A stretch of DNA of 55,595 nt from Ophiosphaerella korrae (lineage: Eukaryota; Ascomycota; Dothideomycetes; Pleosporales; Phaeosphaeriaceae), in contig JALNQF010000275.1 of the NCBI GenBank assembly GCA_028456385.1, forward strand, positions 1 to 55,595, given 5' to 3'. Position numbers and translations under genes: made by a program. Positions 21,456-34,400 of the stretch are shown here, in pieces; position 1 is the stretch's first letter; every line of letters begins with the position of its first letter. Under the pieces are notes generated by a model. It searched no databases. It saw nothing but the letters and a program-made list of their open reading frames with translations, and had not been told where the DNA came from.

Positions 21456-21736
21456 TATAACAAAGTTACTAAGGGTTAACTTCCTAGTAACTTTATTAGG
21501 AGTTGTTAGTAGATTAGGAGGTAATAATAAAAGCTTATATAGTAATCTATAATATACTATAAATAATAGAAGATATTTTATAACTATCTTAGTATTATCG
21601 CTTGTAGTTAATAATTAAATTACTAATAGTATTCTAATAATGTACATTACTACTAACTATATACCTAGGCTTCTTAGCTAACTTCGTGCTTCGTGTTTAC
21701 TAAGATCGCGAATTATAAATTTATTACGTGCTTAGC
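21456..21736 (-). repeat. Gypsy-3 left (3') LTR, first part
   Basis: 281 bp beginning tataacaaagttactaagg, matching tgtaatagggttactaagg of the right LTR with only transition differences. Cut by Gypsy-4 at TTAGC (21732-21736). Confidence 0.9.
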
Positions 21737-22165
21737 TATTATAGGCCTCCTATTATTAACTATAGGTAGTTGTTCTTTAGAAGTTAGTAGATTAGGAGTT
21801 AATAGTAAAAGCTTAGAAGTAATCTATAATAACTATAAATAATAGAAGATATTTTATAACTATCTTGTATTAGCGTTCTATAGTTAAAGGATTAGATTAC
21901 TAATACTATCCTAATAATACGCGTCGCTACTAACTATATACTTGCTATAATCTATAATCTATAGTTACTAAGACTAGTAGATTGTAGATTACACTAATCT
22001 ATAATCTATTAATACTAAGAGTCTATAGATTATAGATTAACCTAGGTGTCTTAGTTATATATAGTCTCCTAATCGAGATTATTACTCTACTTGTTCTATA
22101 CTTTGTTAGCTCCTAAATTAGAACTAATTAGTTCTATCTCGATTTCTTCTATTACACCTATAACA
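21737..22165 (-). repeat. Gypsy-4 left (3') LTR
   Basis: 429 bp, starts tattataggcctcc and ends acacctataaca (plus-strand reading). Carries the AATCTATAATCT-type inverted repeats of the Gypsy-1 LTR near 21,953-22,041. Confidence 0.92.
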
Positions 22166-22270
22166 CTATCTCCTCCTCTAGATAAGCTTTTATTTATCTA
22201 TCCTAGAGCTAGAGTTATTAGTCTAGTTTCTTTATTAATATAGAGTTCTTTATCTTCCCTTATACCTGTT

Positions 22271-22537
22271 TTGTCTATATATTATTGCTATCTCCTTACT
22301 AATTACGTGCTACGTAATAGTATTAAAATGTTTCCTTGTTTTTATTATACTTCTCTTAAGTTAAACTCTAAGTCTTTTCTTTGTATTATTTCTATAAATA
22401 ATAGTAGGGCTTATAAAGTGTATATTTGTGCGAATATATATAGTTCTTATAATATATCTAGTGTTTCTCTTTCTAAGTATACGTTTATTATACTTATTCT
22501 TGCGTTAAGGCTTAATAATAATAGGGAAAGCTATTAA
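22271..22537 (+). pseudogene. Antisense Cys-rich ORF in Gypsy-4 (zinc-cluster-like)
   Basis: An 88-codon open frame antisense to gag-pol, still free of stops. It contains VLRNSIKMFPCFYYTSLKL. Six conserved positions lie at codons 22337 (TGT, Cys kept), 22346, 22382 (TGT, Cys kept), 22412, 22421 and 22448, with spacing x2, x11, x9, x2, x8; the other four are now Tyr. It aligns along its whole length with the antisense frame of Gypsy-1. Two surviving Cys at exactly the positions that are Tyr elsewhere support a cysteine-rich ancestor. The frame may extend further in both directions through RIP stops. Confidence 0.55.
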
Positions 22538-22799
22538 CTAGACTTAAGAGAAATTACTATCTTAAATTATAGAGGCTAAAGCTAAGTATAAGTAGATTTA
22601 GGAGCTTGCGTAGAGTAAGCTAGTAGAGAATTAAGCTTATCTCTCTTATCTTTGCAAAATAAAGGCGTTAAATAATAAGAAATTAGCTAAATAGTTAGTA
22701 GCTCTAGAAGCTAAGCTAGACTTAGATAAGGCGTTTAATATTGCTATAGTAGGTCCTATATTAGACGATCTTATTATCTCTCTATCTAGTAGTAGTAAT

Positions 22800-25700
22800 G
22801 TTAGTTCTCTTAGTTTACTACTAGGCGTTCTAGAGGGTTTTAACTTTAGAACTCTTCTAGTTTCTTAAGGTAATTAAGATTGTCCTCTAGTTCCTATATT
22901 TTTTCCTATAGTTGTCCTTTTTCGTTTATACCTATCTATTCTACTAGGTAGTAGTTTCTTCTATTATAGAACTAGTACTATAGGATTTCTTTAACTTCTT
23001 ATTCTTTCTATTCTCTATATATATCCGCTTTATATACTAGTAGTTCTACTTCTTGTAGTACTTATTCTAGTAGAGCTACGTAGAATATTAGGTGTATTCT
23101 TATCTTGTTTAGTAGCTTTAATTTAAATATAACTAGTGTAATTTCTTTCTTAATTTTATATAGTCTTATCTTAATATAGTCTAATTTTAAACTTAGTTAC
23201 TTACTCTTAATATTTTTTTATACTAACTATACTTTTTCTCTCTCTCTAAATTAAGGTCCTTCTTTATACTTTTTATTATAGTACTTTACTATATAATTAT
23301 ATAGAAATTCTATATCTTATCTTAGTTAGTTATATATATCTTTAAGTCTATTAGCAAAGTTCTCTCTTCTTAGAAACTAAGATATTTAGTTCTTTAGTAT
23401 CTAGTATATATTAGGCTTAAATCTATAGTTTGTAAAAAAAAGTAATACTCTTATTACTATATTCTTTGCGCTATTATATACTAACTATGCTATAGGTAGT
23501 AGCTATACTTAATTATTCTAGTTATAGTTAAGGTAGTATCTTAAGTATTGCTCTACTATCTAATTTATTCGTTCTAATTATCTATCTATCTATAAGTAGT
23601 ATACTATAGATATTGTATACTATATTCCTAATTGCGCTACTATTATTCCCTATAGTTTTAATATAAATTGTACATCTCTATCTATAATAATCTTGTCTAG
23701 TAGTCTATATTAACTAATTATAGTTCCTAGAACTTAGTATATAGTAACTTCTATCTTACTTTTCTCTTTATATAGTTAAAAGTATATATACTTTATTAGT
23801 TTGTTTACTATTATTAAGATTCTATTATACTTAACTCCTAATATTAGGTCTCTAGACTTAGGTAATTTTGTAATAAAGTCTATTATTATAACTCTTTATA
23901 GTTATTCTAGTACTTTTACTAGCTATAATATTCTATATAGTATATATCTATTATATTTGTTCTTATAATACTCTATATAATCTTGTAGTACTTCTATTAC
24001 TAGTTATCTTACTTTTAGAATATAGTAATCTTGTAGTAGTCTATCTAATATTTTCTCGATTCTTTAATAACTATATACTAGTAGTTTATAGAATTGTCTT
24101 ATAAATTCTTTCTAGATCTTACTTAGAATATATATTCTTCTATAAGCTTATATAAATCCTTCTTAGATTTCTAATTTCTCTATTTCTTTAAACGCTTCTT
24201 GCGTTGTTTTTTAAATCTATTTGTCTAGCTTACTACTCTTCTTCTTAAGTATTATAGCTATCTTAGGTGTATTTAGGACTAGGTATCTTTCCTTATTCTT
24301 AACTAGAACTATTCTAGTAGCGCTTACTTCTTCTTGTAAGTCTAGTCTTCTACTAAGAGTATCTATAAATTAGTTATCTTTCTCTTTTCTATATATAATT
24401 TCTATATTAAATATTAATAGGAATTCCTACTATCGCGTATAGCGTTATAACAATTCCTTATTTATTATAAATCTTATAAGATTCTTGTAGTCTATATAAA
24501 CCTTTATTTAATACTTTACTTTTTATAGGTATACTCTCTATTATTTAAATACTTTGTAGATTACTAGTATCTCTTTATTATAAATTAGGTAGTTAAGTTC
24601 TACTATTTTTATTTTCTTAGAGAAGTATTTAACTAAATACTCCTTTTTAGTCTCTAGGTCTTCTTATATTAGTACTATTCTATAGACTAAATTAGATACG
24701 TCTATCTTTACTATTACTAGTAGGTCTAGGTTATATATTCTAATAACTAGATTCTCTATAAACTTTTATTTAATTCTTTTAAATACTTTGTTGCATTCTT
24801 TAGTCTATTTAAATAGTATATCTTTCTTTATAAGTCTAGTTATTAGTTCTATATCTTTAGAATATCTTATTATTAACTTTCTATAAAAGTTAGCTAGCCT
24901 ATAAAATTATTGTACCTCCTTTAGGTTTCTTAGTGTTAGCTATTTATTAATTAATCTAATCTTTTCTAGGTTAATTTTAATTTTTCCTAGTTTAATAATA
25001 AATCTAAGGAAATCTATTTCTTTTGTGTAGAATTCGTATTTTCTTATTTTAAGAAATAATTTATTTTCTACTAGTTTTTCTAGTACCTTGTATATATATT
25101 ATATATGTTCTTCTTCTATTTTAGAGAATATAAAGATATTGTCTAGGTATATAAATATAAATATATCTAAGTACTCTCTTAGTACTATATTAATTCTTTC
25201 TTAGAATACTACTAGTGTATTTGTTAATCTAAACAGCATAACTAAGTATTTATATAGTTTATACTATATTCTAAACGCTATTTTCTATTTATTACCTTCT
25301 TTAATTCTAATCTAATAGTAGGCGTTTTAGATATCTAGTTTTGTAAAGATCTTAGCTCTTTATAGTCTATCTTGTATTTTGTCTATACGTAGTAGGGGGT
25401 ATTAGTTCTTGTTTGTAATTACGTTAGTTTTTCTAAAATCTACGTAGGGTCTCTTATTATTTATCCTTTTTTTGTCTATAAATATTAGTCCGTGCGCTAC
25501 TAAGGATTTAGATTCTCTTATCTATCTCTTCTTTATTATATTTTAAATAAATACTTGTTTAATTTTAGATTCTTCTTCTATTTTTCTATAGACTAGGCTC
25601 TATTCTACGTCTTTATTTTCTTCTAGTTCTATTACTAAGTCCTATAGTTAATATTCTAGGAGATAATCTTCTAGTTCTATAAGCTACTTTTCCTATTTCT

Positions 25701-28300
25701 TATATTCTTTAGGGAATTTTCCTTTAGTTATATTTATGTTAGCTTTTAACATATCTTTCTTTAAGTAACTAATTTTTCCTGTTCTCTAATTAATGTATAG
25801 GTTAGTTATTTATAACTATAGTATACCTAATATTATATCTTATTTGTTATTAATTGTTATTATATCTATAACTATATTCTTAATTTCTAGTCCTTCTAAC
25901 CTTAGTGTTAAAGGTACTAGTTTAAACCGTATAGGTTCTTAGAATAGTTTTCCTTTAATCGTGCTTAATTATTAGGGGTATTTCTTTGTTATATAACGTA
26001 TTCCTTATATTTCTACAAATTTCTTTAATATAAAGTTTTTTATAGCTCTACTATTAATTATTAATTATACTTTCTTTCCTTAGTATATACCTCTTTTTGT
26101 AATATATAGGCCTCTTATACCTTCTAGCTATTTTTACTTAGGTAGTTTAGTAAATTATCTATCTTTCTAAGGCTATAGCCCTACTTTAAGTTTGTATTCT
26201 TTGTATTTTAGATATTTATTGTTTGTATATTTATACTATAGTCCTCCTTAGACGTATTTCTTAGATAGTTTAGGTTTAGGCCTTACTACTACGTATCTAT
26301 CTTCTAAAATTATTTTCTATCCCTAGATGTATTTTGCTAGAATTGCTCTCGTATAATTATAACTTCTTTTTCTTATAGGCTACGTATTATTATTTACTTT
26401 AGAGTTTCTATATATAATATAATTCTTATCTAGGTATAATATCTATAATACTTTAAAGTATACTAGATGTTCTAGGTCTATTATTTTGTTATCCCCTTCC
26501 TAGTACTTGCTTTTACTAGGTGTGTTTGTTATTAGGATATAGTACGCTATTAGTATTCTTAGTGTATAGGCTTTGTTAATCTATCGCGTTCTTCTAGTAA
26601 GATATTACTACTCTCTTTATATAGGTATTCTTCTTACTACAACTATATATTACTTTATCTATTCTTAAAATAGTATAAACTATATTTCTTTAAGATTATA
26701 TTCTTTCTAGTCTTTGTACACTTCCTCTATACTTATAACTAGTAAGTATTTCTAAATAAACTTCTATTCTTTATTATATTCCTCTATATCTATAGTTATA
26801 TAGCTATTATAGCTATATATTATTAGCTAGGTATACTTTATATCTTTTATAATAACTTGTTTCTTACTTTCTTATAGTCCTTTAGAGGAAGCTGTAGTAG
26901 TCTCTTTATCTAGTACTAGTCCTTTAGCCTAGATTAATAGTACTAGGGGCTCTTCCCCTTCTAAATCTTCTATTAGTAGGTCTATTACTTAGGCTATTTC
27001 TTCTAGCTAAGCTTTTATTCTTTCTTTTATTGCAGCTACTCTATATCTCTATTTCTATAGGAACTACACTACTCTTTACTTACTAGAAAAGTATATATAG
27101 TAGTTATTATTATAACAAAAAGTCTAATAAAGCTATTTGTATAGTACTTCTTTACTCCTAGCTACTTTCTCTTAGAGTTTAGCTTATACTTGTAGTACTT
27201 CTTTTTTTTTCTTAGTTAACTTTAACTAAGTTTCTTTCTTTAGGTCCTTGTTTTTGTAGTCTTTTATAAAGTGTCCTAGTTTCCTATATTTATAATATAC
27301 TATATCCTTCTTTTTCTTTAATTAGTAGTCCTTCGCGTAGTAGCCTAGTTTACTATAGTTAAAGTACGTAAAGTCTTTGTTCTTTTTCTTCTTTCTATCC
27401 TTATTAGCGTTAAGGACTATTAGGTCTCCCTTATCGTAATTCTAGGTATAACCTCTATATTTATTCTTCCTCTATTCTTAAAGATCGTCGTCGATTTATA
27501 TTACTTATTACTTTAGGGCTTCTAATGTCTATAGTTTTTCTATATAGATTATCTTATATTAGATTTTTAAATTTAGTCCTTGTTTAAATTATAATATCAA
27601 GGCTAACTAATTCTATTCTATATTCTATAATAGTTATTTAAACTATAATACGTACTTAGGAATACTCTAATTTTGTGTAAGCTTCTCTAGCTATTCTTTA
27701 GCTTGTTAGGTAACGTCTATATCCTTAAATACTACTCTTATTTGTTTAGTAAAGTATTTATAACTTCTAAAAATAGCTCTAGTTTTATCTTTCTAGGTTA
27801 TTAGAGAATATATTATATAATCTATCTAGTAAGGTTTGTACTATCTTATTACGTCTTCTTTAAGGTGCAATCTAATATATATTACCTTCTTTTCTTCTAT
27901 ATTAAAGTATAGTACTTATATATCTATCTAGAGTTATACTAAAGCTATAAAAGGTCTTAGTTTTTCCCTTATTCTATTAAACTTCTTTAAGATAGGTATC
28001 TTTAGTAGTTTCTTTGTCGCGCTTATCTCTAAGCGTTGTGTAATTAACTCTATTTAGTTCTAGCCTTAAATAATTACCTTAATCTATACTTTATTTTGTT
28101 TCGCGTAATCTTGCAATTCCTTGTTTTGTATTTCTAAGGTATCGATTACTATCTTTATATCTTCTTTATCTAAGATTAAGTTATTAATCCTATCCTTAAT
28201 TATTTCCTATACAGTACTATTAGACTTATAACTACTCCTAGGGGCTTTACTTATTTTAGTTAAACTTTCTACTATCGTGTTAGTTAGACTATACGCTACT
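22800..28300 (-). pseudogene. Gypsy-4 gag-pol relic
   Basis: Collinear with Gypsy-1 on the minus strand. Gag and zinc knuckles lie towards 27,250-28,300, with Cys codons partly turned into Tyr. RT has its catalytic box at 25138-25149, read as YLDN (AAT replaces the second Asp). RNase H and integrase follow leftwards, and the chromodomain-like end is near 22,860-23,000. Many TAG/TAA stops prevent expression. Confidence 0.86.
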
Positions 28301-28336
28301 TACGCTTTACTTCTTATAATAACTAAATTAGTAAAG

Positions 28337-28765
28337 TATTATAGGCCTCTTATTATTAACTATAGGTAGTTATTCTTTAGGAGTTAGTAGATTAGGAGTT
28401 AATAGTAAAAGCTTAGAAGTAATCTATAATAACTATAAACAATAAAAGATATTTTACAACTATCTTGTATTAGCGTTCTATAGTTAAAGGATTAGATTAC
28501 TAATACTATCCTAATAATACGCGTTACTACTAACTATATACTTACTATAATCTATAATCTATAGTTACTAAGACTAGTAGATTGTAGATTATACTAATCT
28601 ATAATCTATTAATACTAAGAGTCTATAGATTATAGATTAACCTAGGTATTCTAGTTATGTATAGTCTCTTAATTAAGATTGTTACTCTACTTGTCTTATA
28701 CTTTATTAGCTCCTAAATTAGGACTAATTAGTTTTATCTTAATTTCTTCTATTACACCTATAATA
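28337..28765 (-). repeat. Gypsy-4 right (5') LTR
   Basis: 429 bp; same ends as the left LTR, differing by transitions. Followed by the ttagc target duplicate and the resumed Gypsy-3 LTR. Confidence 0.92.
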
Positions 28766-28770
28766 TTAGC

Positions 28771-28935
28771 TTTGTACTTTATATTTACTAAGATCGCAAA
28801 TTATAAATTTATTACGTATCTCTATTATAGTTAGTTTTCTAATCTAATTTATTATCTTATAGATTATATATACTATTGTTATCTATAGTAGGGCTAATTA
28901 GTTTAAATTAGTTTTCTCTTGTTATAACTATAATA
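28771..28935 (-). repeat. Gypsy-3 left (3') LTR, second part
   Basis: 165 bp completing the LTR split by Gypsy-4. It holds the second actaagatcgcaaattataa box and ends ataactataata, directly before the polypurine tract. Confidence 0.9.
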
Positions 28936-29029
28936 CTATTCCTCTCTCTAGGTAGGTTCTTATTTCTCTATCCTAGGCCTAAGGTTATTAGTCTAGTTTC
29001 TTTATTTATTTCTAATTCTTTATTATTCT

Positions 29030-29250
29030 CTATATCTTCTTATTCTAACTATAATAAACTTCTTCTTATTACTTATATTACTCGTAACAAAGTTAAAATA
29101 TTTCTCTACGCTTATTATACTTAATTAAAGCTTACTTACCTTATATCTTTAAAAGATAGTAAACACTATAGTAAGTGTATTCTAGCTAATATTTAGTATA
29201 AGTATATACTATCTAGTATTTCTCTTATAGAGTGTAAGTACTTAATTTCT
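29030..29250 (+). pseudogene. Antisense Cys-rich ORF in Gypsy-3 (Zn2Cys6 spacing)
   Basis: On the strand opposite gag-pol, the frame through ITRNKVKIFLYAYYT has conserved positions at codons 29107, 29116, 29137, 29167, 29176 and 29197. Spacing is x2, x6, x9, x2, x6, the canonical fungal Zn(II)2Cys6 pattern. The fifth is still Cys (TGT, SKC); the others are Tyr codons. The Lys-rich stretch between the second and fourth positions (LKLT, LKDSKH) also suits a zinc-cluster DNA-binding loop. In-frame TAA and TAG at 29122 and 29194 can be explained by RIP of CAA and CAG. It lies between the 3' LTR and the Gypsy-5 insertion. Confidence 0.55.
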
Positions 29251-29488
29251 ATATAGTCTCTTCTTACTAAGTTATATAGGGTAAGCTATTAACTAAGCTT
29301 AAGAGATACTATTATTATAGCTTATAGAGGCTAAAGCTAAGTATAAGCTAACTATTTATAAGCTAGTAAATCTTTATTCTTATATTAAATATCTTTGTAA
29401 GATAAAAGCTTATAATAACGCTAAATTATCTAAATAGTCTTGTACCTTAGAGGCTAAAATAAACCTTAAAGATATAGTTTAGGCTATT

Positions 29489-29938
29489 TATTATAGGCGT
29501 AATAAGGGAAATCGAGTTAGAACTAATTAGCCTAGACTTAGACGCTAATAAAGTATAGGACGAGTAGAGTAACAACTTTAAATAAGAAGCTACTTATAAT
29601 TAGGATACGTAGGTAATCTCCTAATCTATTAAGCGTATAGATAGAAAGTAATTATAGATTAATAGATTAGTAATCTATAATCTATACCTACTAAGACTAG
29701 ATACAAGTTATAGATTAATAGATTAGATAGACTATATAGTTAGTAGCAATGTATATTATTAGGATACTATTAGTAATTTAATCTTTTAACTATAGAACGC
29801 TAATATAAGATAGTTATAAAATATCTTCTACTATTTATAGTTATTATAGATCTTTAATATAGACTTTTGTTATTACCTTATAATCTACTAACCTATTTAA
29901 GATAGGTTCCTATAGTTAACAATAGGAGGCCTATAACA
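29489..29938 (+). repeat. Gypsy-5 5' LTR
   Basis: 450 bp, beginning tattataggcgtaataagg (TG turned to TA) and ending aggcctataaca. Subfamily differs from Gypsy-1/4 in the middle, with attaatagattagtaatcta boxes. Followed by ccttactaatttagttatt, the conserved block after every 5' LTR of this family. Confidence 0.92.
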
Positions 29939-29974
29939 CCTTACTAATTTAGTTATTACGAGAAGTAAAGCGTA

Positions 29975-30727
29975 AGTAGTGTATAGTCTAGCTAATACAA
30001 TAGTAGAAAGTTTAACTAGGAAAATAGCTAAAGTACCTATAAGTAGCTATAAGTTAGATAATATAGTATAGAAAGATATTAAGAACTATATAAATAACTT
30101 AATTTCTAAAAAAAAAGATATAAAAATAGTAATTAACGCCTTAGAAACCTAGAATAGGGAACTTTAGGAATACGCAAAATAAAATAAAGCCTAGATTAAA
30201 GCTATTATTAAAGGATAAAACTAGATAAAACTAATTATATAACGCCTAGAGATAAGTACGATAAAGAAACTACTAAAAATACCTATCCTTAAGAAGTTTA
30301 ATAGAATAAGGGAAAAACTAAGACTTTTTATAGCCTTAGTATAACTCTAGATAGATATACAAGTACTATACTTTAATATAGAAGAAAAGAAAGTAATATA
30401 TATTAGACTATACCTTAAAGAAGACGTAATAAGATAGTATAAACTTTACTAGACTAATTATATAATATATTCTCTAATAACCTAGAAGGATAAAACAAGA
30501 GCTATTTTTAGAAGTTATAAATACTTTACTAAACGAATAAGAGTAGTATTTAGAGATATAGACGTTACCTAATAAGCTAAAGAATAGCTAGAAAAGCTTA
30601 CATAAAGTTAGAGTATTCCTAAATATATATTATAATTTAAATAACTATCGCAAAACATAGAATAGAATAAGTTAGCCTTGATATTATAGTTTAAGCAAGG
30701 ACTAAACTCTAAGATTTAATATAAAAT
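29975..30727 (+). pseudogene. Gypsy-5 gag relic, 5' part
   Basis: Collinear with Gypsy-1 gag (about 8,150-8,891), including the KKFNRIREKLR segment near 30,295 and TRAIFRSYKYFTKRIRV near 30,498. Broken by stops, and ends where Copia-1 begins. Confidence 0.82.
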
Positions 30728-31204
30728 TGTCTGTACGTAATAACTTAGGCTAATAGCTAAGCTGTTACGTACAACGTTAAGGGTAATAAGACGTATAGGC
30801 CTTTTAGCCTATATATAGAATTAAGTATATATAATATATACTCTTACTACGTATAGAGGTAGATATAAATAAATACCCTTTACTTTTCCTTACTTAACTC
30901 TATACGCTAGCGTATCCTAGTTTCTCTATAAGCCTCTGCGGTAGACGAAGCCCTATTAACACTAATTAGTAGATAATTAACTTTATCTGTAAATTAGCAA
31001 GGTAAAGATAGAGTTAAACCTTCTAAATAAAGTTAGTCTCTGTTTTGTATATATCCTAAATAGAAATTACTAGAGATAAGAAGATTAATTGCTACCCTAT
31101 ACACTAACTAAAGATACCTATACTATCCTTGCTACAAGGTATATAGACTATCCTTAATTTCTATATAGAATAGTAGGAGATAGTGTACAACTTATATACA
31201 GACA
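30728..31204 (+). repeat. Copia-1 5' LTR
   Basis: 477 bp from tgtctgtacg to tatacagaca, with perfect 8-bp terminal inverted repeats. Near its start is a hairpin-forming gtaataacttaggc / gctaagctgttac, followed by a TATA-rich stretch near 30,808-30,840. Confidence 0.75.
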
Positions 31205-31479
31205 ATAGACTATACAATTAAACCTATAGTAACTTTAAAAAAAAAAAAAAACAACAATAATAACAATAACAACACGATAGTATTAGACATAGAAACCCTA
31301 GTAACCTTAAGTTGCCTAATAATATTAGCTCTACTAAGAGGATTGCGCGTACTAAGTAAGCTAAGAGATAGCTATAAAGAACTCGCAAAAATTACAAATA
31401 TTATAGTAGTAACACTAAGGTAAGAAACTAATATAAAATACTAGCACGACACGATTAATATAAAGAATCTAACAAGAGA

Positions 31480-34400
31480 ACAATTATCCTTGTACGTAGG
31501 ATGTACACTCTATAACTTCTATATATTAAGCTTTAATAGTATAAATTTCCTCTAATTATTTATAGAAGATTTTAAAGAATAGATAGAAACGTACTTTAGC
31601 TAACTTAACTATGCGTTTAGGAGAGAACTATTAGCAATACTAATAGAAAAAGGTATCCTCGCTAACTCTAATAAAAAAGACAACTAAAGTAAGAAGCTAT
31701 ACAATATTATACAAAGAAGATGTATAATAACTAATATAACTACAATCCTAGTCTACTTAAAACTAACTATAAAAATAGAGGAGCTATATAATAATAATAA
31801 AGATAAGAAATCTTACTTAACGCCTCTAGAATTAACTTTATACCCTCGCACAACTAATACAAGGTATCTATCGCCTATACCTATACTAACTCTACAACCC
31901 TTAATAATTTACTTACCTATTCTACGTATAAATATAATACTAGGCTAACTACTAAATATACTACTATACTATTAGTAAGAACAGGTAATATAACCTATAT
32001 ATAATAAGGAATATAGATAGCTAACAGCCTACAACCTATATAAATTACTACTAACTAATAAGTACGCTAATAAAAGAGTACTACCTAAGAAAATTGTATA
32101 ATTCTAGAAAATATAGAAGAAGGATAATAATTATACTAGCAAACTATATAATATCTTAGCTAACAAGGCTTATATTTTTATTAAACTTTATTAACGCCTA
32201 GATATCTACAAGCCCTAGTACCTAAACCTATTCCTAGATATACTTAAAGGACGTGCAAGTATATACTATATATATAACATTAGCTCTAGCTATATATAGA
32301 AATACCTATATAAAAAGATTAATAACTACTTTAATACGAATATTAACTATAGCTAGTACTAGACTAACTAGATAACAATAACTTTCGCACGCTATAAGTA
32401 AGAGAACCTAGACAAGACCTTATACGAGACCCTAGAGATAATAATTAACAAACTAACCCTTGCCTAGAGGGCGCTAGAGAAAGATTTTTAGGGGGAAATT
32501 CCCTTCTACATAGTAGTAGTCTAAGCGTGCTAAGGCTAACAAGAACTAAAATAAGCTATATTCTTAATTAGGCCTACGTATAAAGTACTATTTAGTAACT
32601 TATAATTAGCTCTCTAAATTACAATAGATTAGTAAATACACTAGTACTTACAAGAGCCTACTAACTTATACTATACTAATAGATAGTATTACCTAACTCT
32701 ACGTACGAGATATCCTAACAACAACTACAAAGGGAATAGATAATAAACATTTCTCTAAAGAATAGGACTACTCCCTATACAAGGAAGACTATATAGTAAG
32801 CTAATAAACTACTCTTAAAAATAATACTTTATATATAATAAAGAAAGATACTAGTTATTAAACTACCTGCGTATTGATAGATTAAAAGCTAAACGCTAAT
32901 ATATTAGTTATATAAAGAACTCTACAACTACACTCTATTATAAGAAGCTATTATAGCCTATATTATAAGCTTTAAAGGAGAACTAGATAATAAAGATAAG
33001 GAAATAGAATAAGAAGATAGCTATAAATTAATATACAAAGAAGATAGTAGTAAATAGGCTATATAATACCTTACTTTAGTAGTATACCTTTATTATATAA
33101 CTAAGGAAGATATATATAGTATAGAAATATAAGGCTAAGTAGACTAATTTACTCTAGATAGAAGATACTATATAACGTACTAAGGCGAACTATAGGATAT
33201 AGGGGTAGCTAAAGTCTCTATAGTTAGTAAGGCTTAACTTAAAGCTTATCTTAGGGAGAACCTACGTATAAAGGTAGACTAGTCTCTAGGAAAGATAAAC
33301 GTAAGCTTTAGAGGCTAAAACCTAAAAGGATTACTAGGCACTATACGAATTAACAATCCTATTAGAATAGTTACATACTATATCCTAGATACCCTAATAC
33401 TATTCCTTTTATCTTTAGTAGACGCTAACTGCTTTAGAGTATACTTTAACAACGTACTTAATATTATTATATAAAAAGACAGTATAATAGTTCTAGTAAT
33501 ACGCAAATAAGGATACCTATTCTTTAACGTTAGTAAAGAAGAAACTACCTCTTTCTTTATAGAAGTAGAACTAAGACGCCTATACTAACGCTTTAGATAC
33601 CTTTATATAGAAAGACTCTACAAGATACTAATAGAAGCTAGACACAAGATAAACCCTTCTATACTAGAACAAATTAGAAAGTTCTACTACTTCTACTAGC
33701 TACATAGAGCTCTACTATAAAGGTTTAAGTTTATAATTAAAGATAATACCTACTTTAACTATAAAATAGTTATTAATATCGTATATATTATAAACAAGGA
33801 CGCCCTCTATGTTATTAACGTAGATACTTTATTCTAGGCTACTATATTCCTTAAATTAATATCTATACAAGATATATAGGAAGTACTATACAAATACTAG
33901 ATAAATATATACTAAGGACTACTAGACTATATTATACACGACCTAGGGACAAACTTTATAGTAGAAGAATTTAAGAATTGTACAAGAATTGTAGGCGCAG
34001 AATATAGACAAATACTAGTTAAAGTATATTAGGTAGTAGGAAAGGTTAAACGTACGTACGTACCCCTCTACTATACGTTTAATATATTAAAGGTAAAACT
34101 TAGTAAAGATATAGATAATAAAGATATCTTATAAATAGTAGTAAAAGCTCTTAACAATATAGCTAGCCTAGATAGACTTGTACCTACCCTACTAGTATTT
34201 AGCGTATACCTAAGAATTAACAAAGACTTACCCTCTTCGCCTAATATTACTATAAGGGTAAACGCAATATAGAAAGCTATAAGAATATTGTAGAATAAAA
34301 GGGTAAAAGCTAGTATAAACTAAGTAATTAATACTTATAATAGCCTAAAATCGTACGAGATCTTAAACCTCTCTCTTAACTTAGAAATTATAGTTTAGAG

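Larger units (their letters stand above)
21737..28765 (-). mobile_element. Gypsy-4: complete Gypsy element inserted in the Gypsy-3 LTR
   Basis: 7,029 bp with no nested insert. LTRs 21737-22165 and 28337-28765 (429 bp each), internal 6,171 bp. Target duplicate ttagc at 21732-21736 and 28766-28770. The polypurine tract (ctatctcctcctctag, plus-strand reading) follows the left LTR, so the element runs on the minus strand. Its LTR is closest to Gypsy-1 in sequence and inverted-repeat layout. Confidence 0.94.
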
